Below the pieces are notes generated by a model, which was given only the letters and a program-made list of their open reading frames with translations, ran no database searches and had not been told where the DNA came from. Shown in pieces: positions 6,836 through 9,597 of a stretch of 9,597 bases of DNA (within the stretch, counting starts at the first letter, position 1; each line of letters starts with the position of its first letter). The DNA comes from Candidatus Dormiibacter sp. (GTDB lineage: Bacteria; Chloroflexota; Dormibacteria; UBA8260): contig JANWHI010000098.1 of the NCBI GenBank assembly GCA_025450495.1, positions 1-9,597 on the forward strand, given 5' to 3'. The translations under genes were made by a program, and so were the position numbers.

Positions 6836-9597
6836 GCCTCAGCAGCATCTCCGAGCCGTTCATCCACCGGCCGGTGGCCACGACGCTCCTGACCGTGGGC
6901 ATCGCGCTCGCCGGCGGCATCGCCTACTTCAGGCTGCCGGTCGCACCGCTGCCGCAGGTGGATTTCCCCACCATCTCGGTCAATGCCTCCATGGCTGGCG
7001 CCAGCCCCGACGTCATGGCCGCCACCGTCGCCACCCCGCTCGAGCGGCACCTGGGCCAGATCGCGGACGTGTCCGAGATGACCTCCTCGAGCTCCACCGG
7101 AGCGGCGCACGTGACGCTGCAGTTCGGCCTCGACCGCGACATCGACGGCGCGGCCCGCGACGTCGAGTCGGCCATCAACGCGGCACGCGCTGACCTGCCG
7201 GCCGCGCTGCGCAGCAACCCCACCTCCCGCAAGGTGAATCCGGCCGACTCGCCGGTCCTCATCCTCACCCTCACCTCCCGCACCCTGACGCCGGGTCAGC
7301 TGTACGACGCCGCCGAGACCATCCTGTCCCAGAAACTCTCGCAGGTGAGCGGCGTCGGCCAGGTACAGATCGGCGGCAGCTCGCTGCCGGCGGTGCGCGT
7401 CGAGCTGAACCCGAGCGCGCTGTTCAAGTACGGCATCGGTCTCGAGGACGTGCGCGCCGCGCTGGCGGCGGCCAATGCCAATACCCCCAAGGGCTCGATC
7501 GACGTCGGCGGGCAGCGCTACCAGATCTACACCAACGACCAGGCCACGAGGGCCGCGCAGTACCGCAACATGGTGATCGCGTATCGCAACGGCGCGGCGG
7601 TGCGCCTGGCGGACGTGGCCGAGGTACTGGACTCGGTCGAGAACGTGCGCAACGTCGGGCTCGCCAACGGCGAGGCGGCCGTGCTGGTCATCCTCTACCG
7701 TCAGCCCGGCGCCAACATCATCGAGACGGTGGATCGCGTCACGGCGCTCATCCCGACGCTGAAGGCCTCCATCCCCACCGACATCGACATCAAGGTGGCC
7801 ATGGACCGCACGGTCACCATCCGCTCCTCGCTCAATGCGGTGAAAGTCACGCTCGCGATCGCCGTGGGGCTGGTGATCCTGGTCGTGTTCCTGTTCCTGC
7901 GCAACTGGCGCGCCACGCTGGTACCGGCGGTGGCGGTGCCGATCTCGCTGCTCGGCACCTTCGGCGCCATGTACCTGCTCGACTACAGCCTCGACAACCT
8001 GTCGCTCATGGCGCTCATCATCGCAACCGGCTTCGTCGTCGACGACGCGATCGTGGTGCTGGAGAACATCACCCGCCACATCGAGGCGGGCACGCCGCGC
8101 TTCCAGGCGGCGATCATCGGCTCGCGCGAGGTCGGCTTCACGGTACTGTCCATGAGCCTGTCGCTGGTGGCGGTGTTCATCCCCATCCTCATGATGGGCG
8201 GGGTGGTCGGACGGCTGTTCCGCGAGTTCTCCATCACGCTCTCGGTGGCAGTGCTGGTGTCGCTGCTGGTATCGCTCACCACCACGCCGATGATGTGCTC
8301 GCGCCTCATCCGCTCCAGAAGCGAGCGCGGCGAGGGACGGCTGTTCCAGCTCAGCGAGCGCGCCTTCCAGGGGATGCTCGACGGCTACGCCCGCTCGCTG
8401 CGCTGGGCACTGCGCTACCGGGGACTGGTCATGGTGCTGCTCGTCGCCACCGTGGCGTTCAATATCTACCTGTACATGACGATTCCGAGGGGCTTCTTCC
8501 CGCAGCAGGACACCGGCCGACTGATCGGGGGCATCCAGGCCGACCAGGCGATCTCCTTCCAGTCGATGTCGGTGAAGCTGCGGCAGTTCATCCACATCGT
8601 GCAGAGCGACCCGGCGGTCGACACGGTGGTCGGCTTCACCGGCGGCGGCTCGGCCGGCGGCGGGCAGGTGAACAGCGGCTTCATCTTCGTCTCGCTCAAG
8701 CCCAGGGCCGAGCGACACCAGTCGGCCGACCAGATCATCGGGCGGCTGCGCCCGAAGCTGAACCAGGTGGCCGGCGCGCGCCTGTTCCTGCAGGCCGCGC
8801 AGGATATCCGCGTCGGCGGGCGGCAGAGCAACGCCGAGTATCAGTACACGCTGCAGGCCGACAGCATCGCCGACATCTACACGTGGGCGCCCAAGCTCAC
8901 CGAGGCGCTGCAGCATTCGCCGGTGCTCACCGACGTCAATTCCGACCAGCAGCAGAACGGGCAGGAGATCGAGCTGGTCATCGACCGCGACACCGCTGCG
9001 CGCCTGAAGCTCAACCCGGCCGCCATCGACAACACGCTTTACGACGCCTTCGGTCAGCGCGACGTCTCGACCATCTACAACGCGCTCAACCAGTATCACG
9101 TGGTGATGGAGGTGGCACCGCAGTACTGGCAGAGCCCGGACACACTGAAGAACCTCTGGGTCAGCACCGCCGGCGGCACGGTGAGCGGCAGCCAGTCGAG
9201 CAACGCCGTCGCCGGTACCGTGGTCTCGACCAAGACCGCCGCCAGCGGCACGGCCGCAGAGCTCGCCACCGACACCGCGCGCAACCAGGCCACCAACGCT
9301 CTCGCCAACTCCGGGCGCGGCGCGGTGTCGACCGGCGCCGCCGACAGCACCGCCGCGGAGACCATGGTGCCGCTCGCGGCCTTCAGCCACTACGAGCCGG
9401 GCAACACGCCGCTCGCGGTCAACCACCAGGGGACCTTCGTCGCCACCACCATTTCCTTCAACCTGGGGCCCAACTACTCGCTGAGCGATGCGCAGCGCGC
9501 CGTCACCGCCGCGGTCAACGAGATCGGCATGCCGGCGACCATCCACGGCAGCTTCCAGGGCACGGCGCGTTCCTATGAGCAGTCGACCTCCAACGAA
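6832..9597 (+). CDS. mdtC: MdtC-like RND multidrug efflux permease (3' end outside window)
   Basis: Second permease of the mixed MdtBC trimer. For E. coli, MdtC is reported to be the main drug-binding subunit, with MdtB linked to proton translocation. The start overlaps the mdtB stop as ATGA, a tight translational-coupling junction. 922 codons are visible with no stop; about 160 residues, including TM8-12 and the TM10 lysine, lie beyond the edge. [19 protein letters not shown] is TM1, and [13 protein letters not shown] is the PQVDFP form typical of Mdt[17 protein letters not shown] lies in the porter domain, TM2 is about 341-358, and TM4 has Asp404-Asp405 in [15 protein letters not shown]7 is about 531-550, ending [31 protein letters not shown] and NDAFGQR-like [20 protein letters not shown] are in the second periplasmic loop. 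Residues about 780-844 are a Ser/Thr/Ala/Gly-rich insert not found in MdtB; the family sequence resumes at MVPLAAF and VNHQGTF. With the insert the whole protein should be about 1085 residues. Confidence 0.95.
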   Translation, partial: MSLSSISEPFIHRPVATTLLTVGIALAGGIAYFRLPVAPLPQVDFPTISVNASMAGASPDVMAATVATPLERHLGQIADVSEMTSSSSTGAAHVTLQFGLDRDIDGAARDVESAINAARADLPAALRSNPTSRKVNPADSPVLILTLTSRTLTPGQLYDAAETILSQKLSQVSGVGQVQIGGSSLPAVRVELNPSALFKYGIGLEDVRAALAAANANTPKGSIDVGGQRYQIYTNDQATRAAQYRNMVIAYRNGAAVRLADVAEVLDSVENVRNVGLANGEAAVLVILYRQPGANIIETVDRVTALIPTLKASIPTDIDIKVAMDRTVTIRSSLNAVKVTLAIAVGLVILVVFLFLRNWRATLVPAVAVPISLLGTFGAMYLLDYSLDNLSLMALIIATGFVVDDAIVVLENITRHIEAGTPRFQAAIIGSREVGFTVLSMSLSLVAVFIPILMMGGVVGRLFREFSITLSVAVLVSLLVSLTTTPMMCSRLIRSRSERGEGRLFQLSERAFQGMLDGYARSLRWALRYRGLVMVLLVATVAFNIYLYMTIPRGFFPQQDTGRLIGGIQADQAISFQSMSVKLRQFIHIVQSDPAVDTVVGFTGGGSAGGGQVNSGFIFVSLKPRAERHQSADQIIGRLRPKLNQVAGARLFLQAAQDIRVGGRQSNAEYQYTLQADSIADIYTWAPKLTEALQHSPVLTDVNSDQQQNGQEIELVIDRDTAARLKLNPAAIDNTLYDAFGQRDVSTIYNALNQYHVVMEVAPQYWQSPDTLKNLWVSTAGGTVSGSQSSNAVAGTVVSTKTAASGTAAELATDTARNQATNALANSGRGAVSTGAADSTAAETMVPLAAFSHYEPGNTPLAVNHQGTFVATTISFNLGPNYSLSDAQRAVTAAVNEIGMPATIHGSFQGTARSYEQSTSNE
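9169..9363 (+). other. In-frame low-complexity insert in MdtC periplasmic loop 2
   Basis: Codons about 780-844 of MdtC encode 65 residues of which 45 are Ala, Thr, Ser or Gly, with no aromatic residue and no Cys. At this place MdtB has only about ten residues between IYLPSS and VPLSAL, and E. coli MdtC, as I recall it, goes from FVINNEG straight to IPLSYF. The insert falls in the part of loop 2 that corresponds to the DC (docking) subdomain of AcrB. Reading frame and codon use continue smoothly on both sides, so it is translated sequence and not a frameshift. Its middle ([17 protein letters not shown]) could form a short helix; the rest looks flexible. Confidence 0.75.
9223..9360 (+). repeat. 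Imperfect direct repeat inside the MdtC insert
   Basis: Two similar segments lie 102 bp apart in the same frame: 9223-9261, encoding [13 protein letters not shown], and 9325-9360, encoding [12 protein letters not shown]. They share most codons, including TCGACC near the start and GCCGC(A/G)GAG at the end. This suggests the insert grew by internal duplication, though low-complexity composition alone could give some of the likeness. Confidence 0.45.

Noticed and set aside
9169..9363. The MdtC insert as a frameshift, transposon scar or sequencing artefact
   Set aside because: Frame, GC content and codon use are continuous, family sequence resumes exactly in frame at VPLAAF, and no inverted or target-site repeats flank it.
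6751..9546. 931-codon open frame on the minus strand opposite mdtC
   Set aside because: It is the antisense shadow of a GC-rich gene: its product is dominated by Arg, Asp, His, Gln and Gly with no membrane or domain pattern, while the plus strand encodes an unmistakable RND permease.

Overview
The window is a compact regulator and efflux locus from a GC-rich Gram-negative bacterium, most likely a proteobacterium. The Cpx-type regulator pair leans it towards Gammaproteobacteria. This rests on GC-rich third codon positions, a tripartite RND pump that needs an outer membrane, and CpxA/CpxR-like signature motifs. No species can be named from sequence alone. Nearly all the DNA is coding; the only real gap is about 250 bases between two divergent transcription units.

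Minus strand, 2121 down to 1: a CpxR-like OmpR-family response regulator, followed two bases later by a CpxA-like sensor histidine kinase. The kinase runs off the left edge with all its catalytic boxes visible, and probably only a few C-terminal residues are missing.

Intergenic 2122-2372: the regulatory hub. It holds (a) tandem half-sites on the minus strand, GCAAA-N5-GCAAA with a third GTAAC one turn further out, which resemble the CpxR box GTAAA-N5-GTAAA; and (b) a textbook intrinsic-terminator shape on the plus strand (9-bp GC stem, 10-nt loop, then A and seven Ts) that ends 85 bases before the pump operon. No gene ends there, so it is either a leader attenuator or the end of a small RNA. 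No convincing sigma-70 promoter was found by eye on either strand.

Plus strand, 2373 to the right edge: mdtA (periplasmic adaptor), mdtB and mdtC (two distinct RND permeases), in MdtABC order. A 35-base spacer with a strong hairpin separates mdtA from mdtB; mdtB and mdtC overlap by ATGA. MdtC carries a Ser/Thr/Ala/Gly-rich insert of about 60 residues in its second periplasmic loop, absent from the paired MdtB and from E. coli MdtC as I recall it. MdtC is cut by the right edge at residue 922.

Proposed logic: the Cpx-like pair senses envelope stress and, through the shared intergenic region, controls itself and the divergent MdtABC pump, which exports toxic compounds with an outer-membrane channel not seen here. 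In E. coli the mdtABCD operon is physically linked to BaeSR and Cpx acts on it in trans; here a Cpx-like pair sits beside the pump. Nothing here amounts to a wholly new system. The unusual parts are the leader terminator, the operator-like repeat and the MdtC insert.
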